DNA of 64,000 nucleotides, taken from assembly GCF_020554865.1 (NCBI RefSeq), contig NZ_JAJCIC010000001.1, forward strand, positions 186,001 through 250,000, read 5' to 3'. The notes below the pieces were generated by a model. It saw only the letters and a list, made by a program, of their open reading frames with translations. It was not told the origin of the DNA and did no database searches. Positions 1 to 8,203 of this stretch are shown here, piece after piece (within the stretch, counting starts at the first letter, position 1; each line of letters starts with the position of its first letter). The stretch is from Lacrimispora sp. 210928-DFI.3.58 (GTDB lineage: Bacteria; Bacillota; Clostridia; Lachnospirales; Lachnospiraceae). The translations under genes were made by a program, and so were the position numbers.

Positions 1-117
1 CCCTGCAGGGGGCTTGTTTATGGTTTTTTATGGATTATTTTACCAATGCTAGTCGTAAATATTACAAAAAGGTAAAATTTTTTAAACAAAAGACTGTCCG
101 TATTTTCCGTTTTATGG

Positions 118-123
118 TACAAT
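118..123 (+). promoter_or_regulatory. Extended -10 promoter upstream of glgC
   Basis: TGGTACAAT is an extended -10 (TGn plus TACAAT) 38 nt before the glgC start. The -35 region (CTGTCC at 94-99) is weak, as is usual for extended -10 promoters. An AGGGGG ribosome binding site lies near 147-152. The bases before this (1-93) hold only AT-rich sequence and a CCCTGCAGGG palindrome at the window edge. Confidence 0.45.
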
Positions 124-160
124 ATCAACATAAGTATTCTAAAAGCAGGGGGATATAACC

Positions 161-1369
161 ATGGCAAAAGAAATGATTGCAATGCTTCTTGCCGGCGGTC
201 AGGGTTCGCGCCTTTACGCATTGACCCAGAAGCTGGCAAAACCTGCAGTTCCCTTCGGAGGAAAATATCGTATCATCGATTTCCCCTTATCGAACTGCGT
301 GAATTCCGGTATCGATACAGTAGGTATTCTCACACAGTACCAGCCGCTGGTGCTGAATGAGTACATAGGCAATGGACAGCCTTGGGATTTAGACCGTCTT
401 CACGGCGGAGTTCATGTGCTTCCTCCTTATCAGAAGGCTTCGGGCTCTGACTGGTACAAGGGCACAGCCAATGCAATCTACCAGAACATTTCATTTATTG
501 AGCGCTACAATCCACAGTATGTCATCATTCTTTCCGGTGACCAGATCTGTAAGCAGGATTACAGCGATTTCTTAAGATTCCACAAGGAAAAGAACGCAGA
601 GTTCAGCGTAGCTGTTATGGAGGTTCCGTGGGAGGATGCATCCCGTTTCGGCCTCATGGTAGCAGACGAGAATGACAAGATCACAGAGTTCCAGGAGAAG
701 CCGAAGAATCCAAAGTCTAACCTGGCTTCCATGGGTATCTACATCTTCAACTGGGATATCTTAAAGAAGTACCTGATCGAGGATGAGGAGGACCCGAACT
801 CTGAGAACGACTTCGGAAATAATATCATCCCGAATCTGTTAAAGGACGGCCGCAATATGTACGCTTACCACTTTGACGGATATTGGAAGGATGTAGGAAC
901 CATCCCATCCCTTTGGGAGGCGAATATGGAGGTCCTGGATCCTGAGCACAGCGGAATCAACCTTTTTGATACTGACTGGAAGATCTACAGCCGCAACAGC
1001 GGTATGACCGGCCATAGGATTATGGGAGATGCTGTTGTAGAAAACTCTATGATCACAGATGGCTGCCGCGTTGAGGGCAATGTAAAGCACTCCATCCTGT
1101 TTGCCGGCGTTAAGGTGGAACCGGGAGCAGAGGTAGAGGATGCTGTTGTTATGGGCGGCACAGTCATTAAGGCAGGTGCAGTGGTGAAGCATTGTATCAT
1201 AGCCGAGAACGTGGTAATTGGTGAGAATGCAGTCGTAGGCGCAATGCCGTCTGAGGGCGAAAAGGGCGTAGCAACCGTAGGCCCAGGCGTTTACATCGGA
1301 GACAATGCGAAGATCGGCCCCAATGCCATGGTTAATAATAATGTAAAAGGCGGTGAAGAACAATGGTAA
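161..1369 (+). CDS. glgC: Glucose-1-phosphate adenylyltransferase, catalytic subunit
   Basis: Makes ADP-glucose from ATP and glucose-1-phosphate, the first committed step of glycogen synthesis in the cytoplasm. The 402-aa product has the nucleotide-binding GGQGSRL loop near residue 12, the [19 protein letters not shown] segment, the substrate-loop [12 protein letters not shown] and EFQEKP; the C-terminal third is a left-handed beta-helix of hexapeptide repeats. The usual SGDH is SGDQ here. It overlaps glgD by 7 bp, so the two are translationally coupled, as in Bacillus-type GlgC/GlgD pairs. No glgA, glgB or glgP is in the window. Confidence 0.95.
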   Translation: MAKEMIAMLLAGGQGSRLYALTQKLAKPAVPFGGKYRIIDFPLSNCVNSGIDTVGILTQYQPLVLNEYIGNGQPWDLDRLHGGVHVLPPYQKASGSDWYKGTANAIYQNISFIERYNPQYVIILSGDQICKQDYSDFLRFHKEKNAEFSVAVMEVPWEDASRFGLMVADENDKITEFQEKPKNPKSNLASMGIYIFNWDILKKYLIEDEEDPNSENDFGNNIIPNLLKDGRNMYAYHFDGYWKDVGTIPSLWEANMEVLDPEHSGINLFDTDWKIYSRNSGMTGHRIMGDAVVENSMITDGCRVEGNVKHSILFAGVKVEPGAEVEDAVVMGGTVIKAGAVVKHCIIAENVVIGENAVVGAMPSEGEKGVATVGPGVYIGDNAKIGPNAMVNNNVKGGEEQW

Positions 1370-2505
1370 ATTCCAACGCAAATGCACTGGGCGTTATTTT
1401 CCCAAACAGCTATGATACTCTGGTTCCTGAACTGGTAGGCGAGCGCCTGATGGCCTCCATCCCATTTGCAAGCCGTTACCGCATGGTGGACTTCATCCTT
1501 TCCAGCATGGTAAACTGCGGTATTGACAATATTTCACTGATCGTACGTAAGAATTATCATTCCCTGATGGATCATCTGGGCTCCGGCCGTGAGTGGGATC
1601 TGACCCGTAAGAACGGCGGACTCAACATCGTTCCTCCTTTTGCTGAGAAGACAGTGAAGGTTTACAACGGACGTGTGGAGGCTCTGGCAAGCATCCTTGA
1701 TTTCCTTCGCTCCCAGAAGGAGAAATACGTGGTGATGGCAGATACCAACATCGCAGTAAACTTTGATTTCAAGGCCCTGATCGAGGCACATATGGCAAGC
1801 GGCGCTGACGTGACTGTTGCGTACGCTGAGGAGGAGATCCCTCAGGCTGATATGGAAGCCCATGCACTGAACAAGGCCATGTACTATACATTGGACCTTG
1901 AGGATGGCCATGTAAAGAAGATCCGTATCAATGCAAAGGATGCCGGTATTCAGAACTTCTCCATGAACATCTACATCATGGACAGGGAGCTTCTGATCGA
2001 TCAGATCAGCACTGCTTATGTACGCGGCTATGTATACTTTGAGCGCGATATCCTGGCTCCGAACCTGGATAAGCTGAATGTACAGGCATACCGCTATGAC
2101 GGCTATATGGCACGTATCAGCGACATGAAGAGCTACTTTGACGAGAATATGAAGCTTCTCGACGGCAGCAACCTGGATGCTCTGTTTGAGGGCAACCCGA
2201 TCTATACTAAGATCCGTGATGACAACCCAACCAGATACATCGACGGCGCAAAGGTGAAGAACACCATGGCAGCTGACGGCTGTGTGATCGAGGGCGAGGT
2301 TGAGAACTGCGTTCTGTTCCGCGGCGTTAAGATCGGAAAGGGTGCAAAGGTGAAGAACTGCGTGCTGATGCAGGATACTGTTGTTGAGGCGGGAGCAAAG
2401 CTGGAGTACATCATCACAGATAAGAATGTAACCATTTCTGCGGATAAGGATATCAAGGGCACAGATACCTTCCCGGTATATGTTGCAAAGTACCAGACCG
2501 TATAA
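1363..2505 (+). CDS. glgD: GlgD, regulatory subunit of ADP-glucose pyrophosphorylase
   Basis: 380-aa paralogue of GlgC. It keeps the nucleotidyltransferase fold ([18 protein letters not shown] near residue 25) and the C-terminal hexapeptide repeats but lacks the GGxGxRL catalytic loop, which is typical of GlgD. In Firmicutes GlgD forms a heterotetramer with GlgC and raises its activity. It starts inside the end of glgC (ATGGTAA overlap). A hairpin with T-run follows at 2524-2614. Confidence 0.93.
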   Translation: MVNSNANALGVIFPNSYDTLVPELVGERLMASIPFASRYRMVDFILSSMVNCGIDNISLIVRKNYHSLMDHLGSGREWDLTRKNGGLNIVPPFAEKTVKVYNGRVEALASILDFLRSQKEKYVVMADTNIAVNFDFKALIEAHMASGADVTVAYAEEEIPQADMEAHALNKAMYYTLDLEDGHVKKIRINAKDAGIQNFSMNIYIMDRELLIDQISTAYVRGYVYFERDILAPNLDKLNVQAYRYDGYMARISDMKSYFDENMKLLDGSNLDALFEGNPIYTKIRDDNPTRYIDGAKVKNTMAADGCVIEGEVENCVLFRGVKIGKGAKVKNCVLMQDTVVEAGAKLEYIITDKNVTISADKDIKGTDTFPVYVAKYQTV

Positions 2506-2523
2506 GGAAGAAATAAAATGACG

Positions 2524-2614
2524 GGGTGCTGCGAATGCAGGCTTGTCCTGAAGGCTGCTGGCGTTTTACGGAGGCAGAGGCTTTGGGGAGCTGTATGACT
2601 GCAGCACCCTTTTT
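2524..2614 (+). terminator. Terminator with a long loop after glgCD
   Basis: GGGTGCTGC (2524-2532) pairs with GCAGCACCC (2601-2609), followed directly by TTTTT. The arms enclose 68 nt that can form inner hairpins, which is unusually long for an intrinsic terminator. It ends 12 nt before the next gene, so it could also attenuate that gene. Confidence 0.55.
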
Positions 2615-2626
2615 ATGTGAGGAGAA

Positions 2627-3394
2627 ATGAATATGCTGAAAAAAATATGGGCTGTGTATTTCAGCCCCACAGGAGGAACGAGAAAGGCTGCCCTGCTTTT
2701 GGCAAAGAGCATGGGAGAGCAGGTAATGGAGCTGGATCTGTTGAAGGAGGAAGACAGGAGGTGCATGTTTTCACCTGAGGATATGGTGGTAGTGGGAGCC
2801 CCGGTGTTTGGAGGCAGGATACCAGGGCTGATGGCAGACTATTTAAAGGAGATCAAGGGGCAGGGAGCAATGGCTGTGACAGCGGCTGTCTATGGCAACA
2901 GGGCTTTTGAGGACGCCCTGCTGGAGTTAAATGACTGCTTAAAGGCACAGGGCTTTCAGATCCTGGCTTCCGCAGCCCTGCTTGCGGAGCACTCCATGGC
3001 CAGGGAAGTGGCAGCAGGCCGTCCTGACAAGGCAGACGAGGATGTGATCAGGGGCTTTGGCGAGAGGATACTCCGTAAGCTGGAGCAGGGGGAGAAAAGT
3101 GCGCCCCTTACACCGGGGGATTTCCCCTACAGGGAATGGAAAAAGATGCCCTTTGCCCCAGTGGCCTCTGATGCCTGCACAGCCTGCGGTCTCTGTGCCA
3201 GACAGTGTCCCGTAGGAGCGATTTCCACGGAGGATTTAAAGAAGGCAGATACGGACAAGTGTATCCTCTGTATGCGCTGCAGCGCCGTCTGTCCCGCCGG
3301 GGCCAGAGCTCTTCCGGCCCCGGCCAGAGAGGGTATCAGCATGAAGCTTCTGCCTGTGAAGGGGATCCGGCGGGAGAATGAGCTGTTTCTATGA
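2627..3394 (+). CDS. EFR1-type flavodoxin/ferredoxin protein
   Basis: 255-aa predicted electron-transfer protein. The N-terminus is flavodoxin-like, with a phosphate-binding loop at YFSPTGGTRKAA (residues 9-20). The C-terminus carries two [4Fe-4S] ferredoxin motifs, CTACGLCARQCP (about residue 184) and CILCMRCSAVCP (about residue 213). The pairing is common in clostridia, where these proteins move electrons between flavin and Fe-S centres; the partner is unknown. GAGGAG lies just ahead of the first ATG; a second in-frame ATG is at 2633. The stop codon lies at the edge of an R1 repeat. Confidence 0.85.
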   Translation: MNMLKKIWAVYFSPTGGTRKAALLLAKSMGEQVMELDLLKEEDRRCMFSPEDMVVVGAPVFGGRIPGLMADYLKEIKGQGAMAVTAAVYGNRAFEDALLELNDCLKAQGFQILASAALLAEHSMAREVAAGRPDKADEDVIRGFGERILRKLEQGEKSAPLTPGDFPYREWKKMPFAPVASDACTACGLCARQCPVGAISTEDLKKADTDKCILCMRCSAVCPAGARALPAPAREGISMKLLPVKGIRRENELFL

Positions 3395-3498
3395 AAGATT
3401 CGCCGCTGCAAGGCGGCACGAAATTCAGGTATGCCAAGTGCGCCCGCCAGGCTTTCATGATGCGGTGGCGCATCCACCCGCCGGGCGCATGTAGGTTT
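3388..3498 (-). repeat. R1 repeat, copy 1 (reverse)
   Basis: About 110 bp, flanked on both sides by TTTCTATGAAA (3387-3397 and 3495-3505). It shares the core GGTATGCCAAGTGCGCCCGC and the GCATGTAGGTTT end with the copies at 19091, 47227, 50331, 61025 and 61134. The left edge includes the stop codon of the preceding gene. The strand is given relative to the 61025 copy. Confidence 0.85.
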
Positions 3499-3523
3499 CT
3501 ATGAAATAGCTGAGTGAAGGAAT

Positions 3524-4102
3524 TTAGCAGATCACCGGCTGCAGCTGGCGGCCCTCCAGGGCGGCCTTCAGAGTTTCCTGGATCAGCTCTGTGCGGGCGA
3601 TCATGGAATTAGGCTTCTTTTTGGGATCATCCTGGGAAAAGGGAACAAAGTAAATGTGCTTTGTGTTGAACAGCAGGCCGATATTCTTAAAGTTCATGCC
3701 CAGGGCGTCATTGGTGGATACAGAGAGCACAAGGGGCTTTTCATTTCGCAGATGGGCTTTGGCTGCCATGAGCACCGGGGTGTCCGTGATGCCGGAGGCC
3801 AGCTTTGCCAGGGTATTGCCGGTGCAGGGGGCGATGAGGAGGATATCCAGGTAGCCCCCAGGCCCTATGGGCTCCGCCTCCTCGATTTTCAGGATGGGGT
3901 CGCGGCCAGTGAGGCCGGATATGCGCTGGATATAGTCAGCGGTGTTTCCGAAGCGGGAGTCCGTTGCCTGCACATTGGCAGAAAAGATGGGGTAGACGCT
4001 GGCTCCTGTTTCCACCAGCTTTTTGATCTCCTGCTCCATTTTGCTGAAGGTACAGAACGAGCCTGTCACTGCCAGGCCGATATTCTTTCCTTTTAGATCC
4101 AT
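3524..4102 (-). CDS. dpaB: Dipicolinate synthase subunit B
   Basis: 192-aa flavoprotein-family subunit of dipicolinate synthase (SpoVFB), which with DpaA converts the DapA product to dipicolinate in the mother cell for loading into spores. It begins with a flavoprotein fold (NIGLAVTGSFCTF, residues 5-17) and has PCTGNTLAKLASGITDTPV mid-protein. I chose the ATG at 4102 because AAAGGAG lies 10 nt upstream and family members start here; the reading frame runs further 5' only through intergenic and MITE sequence. A 150-bp MITE separates it from dpaA. Confidence 0.92.
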   Translation of the reverse strand: MDLKGKNIGLAVTGSFCTFSKMEQEIKKLVETGASVYPIFSANVQATDSRFGNTADYIQRISGLTGRDPILKIEEAEPIGPGGYLDILLIAPCTGNTLAKLASGITDTPVLMAAKAHLRNEKPLVLSVSTNDALGMNFKNIGLLFNTKHIYFVPFSQDDPKKKPNSMIARTELIQETLKAALEGRQLQPVIC

Positions 4103-4164
4103 AGAGATGTTGCTCCTTTCTGAATGGCCTGGCTTTGCCGGGCCATATTGGCAGCTATAAATGT

Positions 4165-4314
4165 GTAACAGTTCAGACGAGGCATCTTCTTGCCCGGCCA
4201 GGCCGGACAAGAAGCATCGGATGTCCATCCGATGTGGAAATCTATGAAAAAATGGCCTTACAAGCAAGCTTGGCGGCTATTTTTTCATAGATTTCCCCGC
4301 CGTCTGAACTGTTC
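4165..4314. mobile_element. MITE 1 (IS66-like ends) between dpaA and dpaB
   Basis: 150-bp palindromic element. The ends GTAACAGTTCAGACG and CGTCTGAACTGTTC are inverted repeats, and the direct repeat ATAAATGT lies immediately outside on both sides (4157-4164 and 4315-4322), an exact 8-bp target duplication. Inside is a strong hairpin with arms GGAAATCTATGAAAAAAT. There is no ORF. GTAA-type ends plus an 8-bp duplication fit the IS66 family; this is a family inference, as no transposase is present. Insertion changed the dpaA stop from TAG to TGA without altering the protein. Confidence 0.85.
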
Positions 4315-5155
4315 ATAAATGTTCTGTCACGGCCTGATACAGGATCTTTGCCGCTGCCTTTGGGCAGTAGAGGCCGGGAAGTCCTGGGCAGGACTTTGCC
4401 CTGAGGCCTCTTTTTTTACAGGCCGTCAGGTCGATCCCGCCTGGGGCAGAGGCCAGATCCAGGAGGACGGCATCCTTTTTGGCGGTCCTCAGGGCGGAGT
4501 CGTCCAGGACCAGGGACGGGATGGTATTGAAGATAACGTCAAAGGAGGATAGGGAAAAGCTGCAGAAGGGGAAGGGGGTTCCCAGATGCATGCAGCGTAA
4601 GCCCTGGGAATAGGCCAGAGCCAGGCGGGCTTTGCTGCGGTCAGCTGCCGTTACCCGGACATCTAAGGCCGTAAGCTTTCTTGCAAGAGTCTCTCCGCAG
4701 CGGCCGTAGCCTGTGATCAGGCAGCTGCTGTGGTGGAGAGCGCCGGGGCTTAGGACAATGGCCTCAGCAATGGCTCCTTCTGCTGTGGCAACGGTATTTT
4801 TCAGAGCCACATCCTCCATTTTCATGAAATCATAGACAGGGATGTCTTCTGTCCGGCAGCGGCTTTTCACCTGGTCCGGGATATTTCCTCCAAACAGGAT
4901 GTGACCCTTTTTCAGACAGGAGAGAAAGGCCAGGATGGGAAGAGCTTCCCCTTCTGCGGCAGAAAACAGCTCTGTTCCATTTTTGGTAAAAGGGAGGGGA
5001 GAGAGAATGACATTTGCCTGTTCCATTGCATCAGCAAGGGAGGGCTGAGCCTGCTCCTGCCCTCTGTAGCGCATGACAGGAAAGCCGTCATTTTCCAGAT
5101 ACTGCTGCAGATAGTCCTGGCGGCTGTCTCCGCCTATGATGAGAAATCGCTTCAT
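4313..5155 (-). CDS. dpaA: Dipicolinate synthase subunit A
   Basis: 280-aa NAD(P)-binding subunit of dipicolinate synthase (SpoVFA). MKRFLIIGGDSRQDYL opens an N-terminal domain and CLITGYGRCGETLARKL (about residue 150) is the Rossmann loop of the second. The ATG at 5155 has AAAGGAGA 9 nt upstream; the longer frame adds non-conserved residues. The gene diverges from dapA, whose product is its substrate. Sporulation-specific expression (sigma K in relatives) is known for the family, but I could not find a convincing sigma-K promoter in 5156-5327. Confidence 0.93.
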   Translation of the reverse strand: MKRFLIIGGDSRQDYLQQYLENDGFPVMRYRGQEQAQPSLADAMEQANVILSPLPFTKNGTELFSAAEGEALPILAFLSCLKKGHILFGGNIPDQVKSRCRTEDIPVYDFMKMEDVALKNTVATAEGAIAEAIVLSPGALHHSSCLITGYGRCGETLARKLTALDVRVTAADRSKARLALAYSQGLRCMHLGTPFPFCSFSLSSFDVIFNTIPSLVLDDSALRTAKKDAVLLDLASAPGGIDLTACKKRGLRAKSCPGLPGLYCPKAAAKILYQAVTEHL

Positions 5156-5327
5156 GGATGGACATCTCCTTTTCATACATGTTTTACGGATGGAGGCCTT
5201 TTCCGCGGTTTGTTCCGGGGAGGAGGCCTCATAGTGATTTATATGTAAAAAAGAATGAAAAGGTGTTGGTAGCAAAGGAAAAAAGACAACATATTTTGGT
5301 AATATGAACAGGAAAGAAAGTGAATAT

Positions 5328-6233
5328 ATGAAGAAAGAGATTTTTAAAGGCTCCGCCGTGGCGCTGGTGACGCCGATGGATGAGACAGGGGCAATTGATT
5401 ATCGAACATTGGAGCGCCTGATCACGTTTCAGCTGGACCATGGAACAGATGCGATCCTTGTAAATGGTACCACCGGAGAGTCCGCTACCTTGAGTGACCA
5501 GGAGAAGCTGGAGGTGCTGTCATTTGCCGTAAAGCAGGTGAAGGGAAGGGTTCCTGTGCTGGCAGGCACAGGCAGCAATGATACGGTCCATGCAGCGGAG
5601 CTCTCAAAGGAGGCAGAGCGTCTGGGGGCAGACGCCCTGCTTCTCGTAACGCCCTATTACAACAAGGCTTCCCAGGAAGGGCTTGTCTGTCATTTTACGA
5701 AGATCGCAGACAGCGTACGCCTCCCTGTACTGCTGTACAATGTCCCCACGCGAACAGGCGTTGACATTGCACCGGAAACCTATCAAAGGCTTGCAGGACA
5801 TCCGGGGATATACGGCGTAAAGGAGGCAGGAGGCAGCCTGTCCCGGATCGCAAAGACAGCCGCATTGTGCGGGGAGGATTTCCACATCTATTCGGGAAAT
5901 GACGATCAGACATTAGCCGTCCTGGCGCTGGGCGGCAAGGGCGTGATCTCCGTCCTGGCTAATGTAATGCCTGACAGCATGAGCCGCATGTGCAGCGCCT
6001 TTTTCGCAGGCGACCTGAAGGAAAGCCGCCGCCTGCAGCTTGCACTCCTGGACATGATGGAGGCCATGTTCTGGGACGTGAACCCGATCCCGGTAAAGGC
6101 TGCCCTTTCCCTTATGGGGATGGGGGAGGAGAACTACAGGCTCCCTCTTACGCCCATGGAGGAGGGGAAGAAGAGGAGGCTTCGGGAGATTATGATCAAA
6201 AAATGTTTGCATATTCCTAAAAATCTGTTATAA
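5328..6233 (+). CDS. dapA: 4-hydroxy-tetrahydrodipicolinate synthase
   Basis: Condenses pyruvate with aspartate semialdehyde on the lysine, meso-diaminopimelate and dipicolinate pathway. The 301-aa TIM barrel has GTTGESATL (about residue 44), LLYNVPTRTG with the catalytic Tyr (about residue 134) and the Schiff-base Lys in GVKEAGG (about residue 163). ATG at 5328 is preferred to the ATG at 5304 because AGGAAAG at 5310-5316 precedes it and the family begins KxxIFKGSAVALVTP. Its last codons contain the -35 of the next promoter. Confidence 0.94.
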   Translation: MKKEIFKGSAVALVTPMDETGAIDYRTLERLITFQLDHGTDAILVNGTTGESATLSDQEKLEVLSFAVKQVKGRVPVLAGTGSNDTVHAAELSKEAERLGADALLLVTPYYNKASQEGLVCHFTKIADSVRLPVLLYNVPTRTGVDIAPETYQRLAGHPGIYGVKEAGGSLSRIAKTAALCGEDFHIYSGNDDQTLAVLALGGKGVISVLANVMPDSMSRMCSAFFAGDLKESRRLQLALLDMMEAMFWDVNPIPVKAALSLMGMGEENYRLPLTPMEEGKKRRLREIMIKKCLHIPKNLL

Positions 6234-6234
6234 T
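6207..6234 (+). promoter_or_regulatory. Promoter of leader A / yedE
   Basis: TTGCAT (6207-6212), a 16-nt spacer and TATAAT (6229-6234), with the extended motif TGT before the -10. It overlaps the end of dapA. The same arrangement, including AAAATCTG ahead of the -10, occurs at 7644-7671. Confidence 0.75.
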
Positions 6235-6254
6235 CAATAAACAGAGAGTAGCAG

Positions 6255-6358
6255 TTGGAGCTTTATGCTGAAAGAGAAGATAAAAGCCGCCCTGACCATG
6301 GCAAGATGGTTATGAGCGGCTTTTTTGCTGCAAACGTTATTCTCGATAAAAAATAACG
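6255..6358 (+). ncRNA. Leader A: conserved structured 5' UTR of yedE
   Basis: A leader that closely matches the one at 7700-7808. Shared blocks in the same order are TTGGAGCTTTATGC (6255-6268), a GC stem ending in a T-run (AAAGCCGC 6283-6290 with GCGGC 6316-6320, then TTTTTT), and CGTTAT TCTC with its partner ATAAC (6335-6357). The middle stem could be an intrinsic terminator, so the RNA may attenuate yedE, or may simply end the dapA transcript. It does not match a riboswitch class I can name. Presence upstream of two selenium/molybdenum genes suggests a cofactor- or metal-responsive RNA; that is inference. Confidence 0.6.
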
Positions 6359-6367
6359 AGAGGGAGT

Positions 6368-7432
6368 ATGAAAATGGAAGGTAAGATGAATCCAAAGGCA
6401 GCGCTTATTTTGTGGGGAGGTGTTCTGGGGCTTGTGGCAGCCTGCCTGGCATTTCTGGGAAATCCTGGGAATATGGCTTTTTGCATTGCCTGCTTTATCA
6501 GGGATATGGCAGGAGCAGCGAAGTTCCACACAGCGGCAGTTGTGCAGTATATGCGCCCTGAGATCGTAGGGCTGGTGATCGGTTCCTTTCTGATCTCGCT
6601 GGTTACAAAGGAATACCGCTCCACAGCAGGCTCATCACCTGTGATACGCTTTCTGCTGGGCATGGTGACGATGATAGGGGCACTGATCTTTTTGGGCTGT
6701 CCCCTGAGAATGGTCCTGCGCATGTCTGCAGGAGACTTAAATGCATATGTAGCCTTTGTGGGCTTCGCCCTGGGAGCAGCTACAGGCTGCCTGTTCTTAA
6801 AGAAGGGCTTTAGCCTGGGCAGGGCTTATGATACACAGAAGGAGAACGGCTACATACTTCCGGCGATCTTGGCAGCATTATTTTTGCTGAGTGTGACAAC
6901 TGCTGTATTTGCAGTGAGTACGGAGGGACCGGGAAGCCTTCATGCACCGGTGATCGCGTCCCTTGCCGGTGGTCTGGTATTCGGAGCCGTGTCTCAGAAG
7001 TCAAGGACCTGCTTTGCAGGCGGCATCCGTGACGTGATCCTGATGAAAAACTTTGACCTGCTTTCCGTGATCGGCGGCCTGTTCCTGGTAATGCTTGTGT
7101 ACAATCTGGCTACGGGACATTTCAGCCTGGGCTTTGAGGGACAGCCTGTTGCCCACACAGAGAGCTTGTGGAATGCGCTGGGCATGTATACGGTGGGCTT
7201 TGCAGCCGTCCTTGCGGGAGGCTGTCCCTTAAGGCAGCTGATCCTGGCAGGACAGGGCTCTGCTGACGCAGCTGTCAATGTGCTGGGCATGTTTGTGGGA
7301 GCAGCTGTCTGCCACAACTTCGGCCTTGCATCCAGCGGCAATGGCACGACTCCTGCCGGCAGGATCATGTGCCTGGTATGTATTGCTGTTTTGTTTGTGA
7401 TCGCATTTACATGCAGAAGAAAAAGGAGTTAA
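6368..7432 (+). CDS. yedE: YedE-type selenium metabolism membrane protein
   Basis: 354-aa polytopic membrane protein of the YeeE/YedE family, thought to import a selenium or sulfur species for selenium metabolism. About nine hydrophobic segments are visible. Family motifs are GCPLRMVLRM (about residue 114), SRTCFAGGIRDV (about residue 215) and GGCPLRQLILAGQGS (about residue 285). The ATG follows GAGAGGGAG. It is 9 nt upstream of a TusA-like gene and shares the locus with selD, yedF, yqeB and yqeC, which fixes its role in selenium supply. Transport substrate is not proven. Confidence 0.85.
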   Translation: MKMEGKMNPKAALILWGGVLGLVAACLAFLGNPGNMAFCIACFIRDMAGAAKFHTAAVVQYMRPEIVGLVIGSFLISLVTKEYRSTAGSSPVIRFLLGMVTMIGALIFLGCPLRMVLRMSAGDLNAYVAFVGFALGAATGCLFLKKGFSLGRAYDTQKENGYILPAILAALFLLSVTTAVFAVSTEGPGSLHAPVIASLAGGLVFGAVSQKSRTCFAGGIRDVILMKNFDLLSVIGGLFLVMLVYNLATGHFSLGFEGQPVAHTESLWNALGMYTVGFAAVLAGGCPLRQLILAGQGSADAAVNVLGMFVGAAVCHNFGLASSGNGTTPAGRIMCLVCIAVLFVIAFTCRRKRS

Positions 7433-7441
7433 GGAGGTAAG

Positions 7442-7651
7442 ATGATGGGAGAGATCGATGTAAGAGGGCTGTCATGCCCGGAGCCAGTGCTGATCGTGAT
7501 GGATGAGATGGATAGGGATCCCAAAGCAAAGCTGGTAGTGCTGTCAGATGCAGCCCACACAAGGGACAATCTGGTAAAGCTGGCCCATGAATATGGAAGG
7601 ACAGCAACTGTTTCCATGAGGGGAAGGGATTTTGAGATTACAATTGCATAA
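7442..7651 (+). CDS. TusA/SirA-like sulfur (selenium) carrier
   Basis: 69-aa protein of the TusA family with the CPxP signature in GLSCPEPV (Cys about residue 12). TusA proteins carry persulfide, or here plausibly selenide, on that Cys. AAGGAGGT precedes tandem ATGs at 7442 and 7445. It follows yedE by 9 nt, as in other selenium loci. Its stop codon (TAA, 7649-7651) is joined to the TTGCAT -35 of the next promoter. Confidence 0.85.
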   Translation: MMGEIDVRGLSCPEPVLIVMDEMDRDPKAKLVVLSDAAHTRDNLVKLAHEYGRTATVSMRGRDFEITIA

Positions 7652-7671
7652 TGGGCAAAATCTGCTATAAT
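7644..7671 (+). promoter_or_regulatory. Promoter of leader B / modE-like
   Basis: TTGCAT (7644-7649), 16-nt spacer, TATAAT (7666-7671), with TGC giving an extended -10. It matches the yedE promoter in hexamers, spacer length and AAAATCTG before the -10, so promoter and leader appear duplicated together. Confidence 0.75.
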
Positions 7672-7699
7672 AATTTTGTAACTGTCCTGAATAACTAAC

Positions 7700-7808
7700 T
7701 TGGAGCTTTATGCAGATAGATGAAATGGAAAAGCCGGTCTGCGCCGTGTCTAGTGGAACGGCCGGATGGGCTTTTTGCATGGAGACGTTATTCTCAAAAA
7801 AACATAAC
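7700..7808 (+). ncRNA. Leader B: second copy of the conserved 5' UTR
   Basis: Matches leader A (6255-6358). TTGGAGCTTTATGC is at 7700-7713, AAAAGCCGG (7729-7737) pairs with the GGCTTTTTGC block (7769-7778), and CGTTATTCTC (7786-7795) pairs with ATAAC (7804-7808). The middle stem differs in sequence from leader A while the flanking blocks are conserved, as expected for a functional RNA. It precedes the modE-like/selD operon. Confidence 0.6.
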
Positions 7809-7825
7809 CGAAAGGCGGTAGCAAC

Positions 7826-8203
7826 ATGGATAACAGGGAACTTCATTATGGCATGTCTCTGAAGCTGTATTTTGATGGAAAGGCCTTTGGACCGGGGATT
7901 GCCAGGCTTTTGCGTGAGATCGAGAAGACAGGCTCCCTGCAGAAGGCGGCCCAGTCCATGAATATGGCCTACAGCAAGGCCTGGAAGATACTTCGGGAGT
8001 CAGAGAAGGCCTGGGGCTTTCCTCTGACAGACAGGGAGACCGGGGGAAAGGATGGCGGAGGCTCCACGCTGACACAGGAGGCAGTGAAGCTGGTGGCTGC
8101 ATATGACAGCTTCCAGTCAGAGGCCCGCGGAGCGCTGGACTGCCTGTTCCAAAAATATTTTGCACCAGAATGGATAGAGGAGTTAAGGAGGAGCAAAGAG
8201 TGA
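7826..8203 (+). CDS. ModE-like winged-helix regulator
   Basis: 125-aa DNA-binding protein equal to the N-terminal domain of ModE, without the molybdate-binding MOP domains. The winged helix is clear in [16 protein letters not shown] (about residues 29-44) and [15 protein letters not shown]. Such short ModE forms are common in anaerobes beside molybdoenzyme genes. It overlaps selD by 4 nt (GTGA), so it is co-translated with it. Likely regulates the selenium/molybdenum hydroxylase genes; whether it senses molybdate without a MOP domain is open. Confidence 0.85.
   Translation: MDNRELHYGMSLKLYFDGKAFGPGIARLLREIEKTGSLQKAAQSMNMAYSKAWKILRESEKAWGFPLTDRETGGKDGGGSTLTQEAVKLVAAYDSFQSEARGALDCLFQKYFAPEWIEELRRSKE

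Noticed and set aside
5156..5327. Sigma-K promoter for dpaA
   Set aside because: CATATAAAT on the minus strand is near the -10 consensus but not a match, so I did not annotate it.
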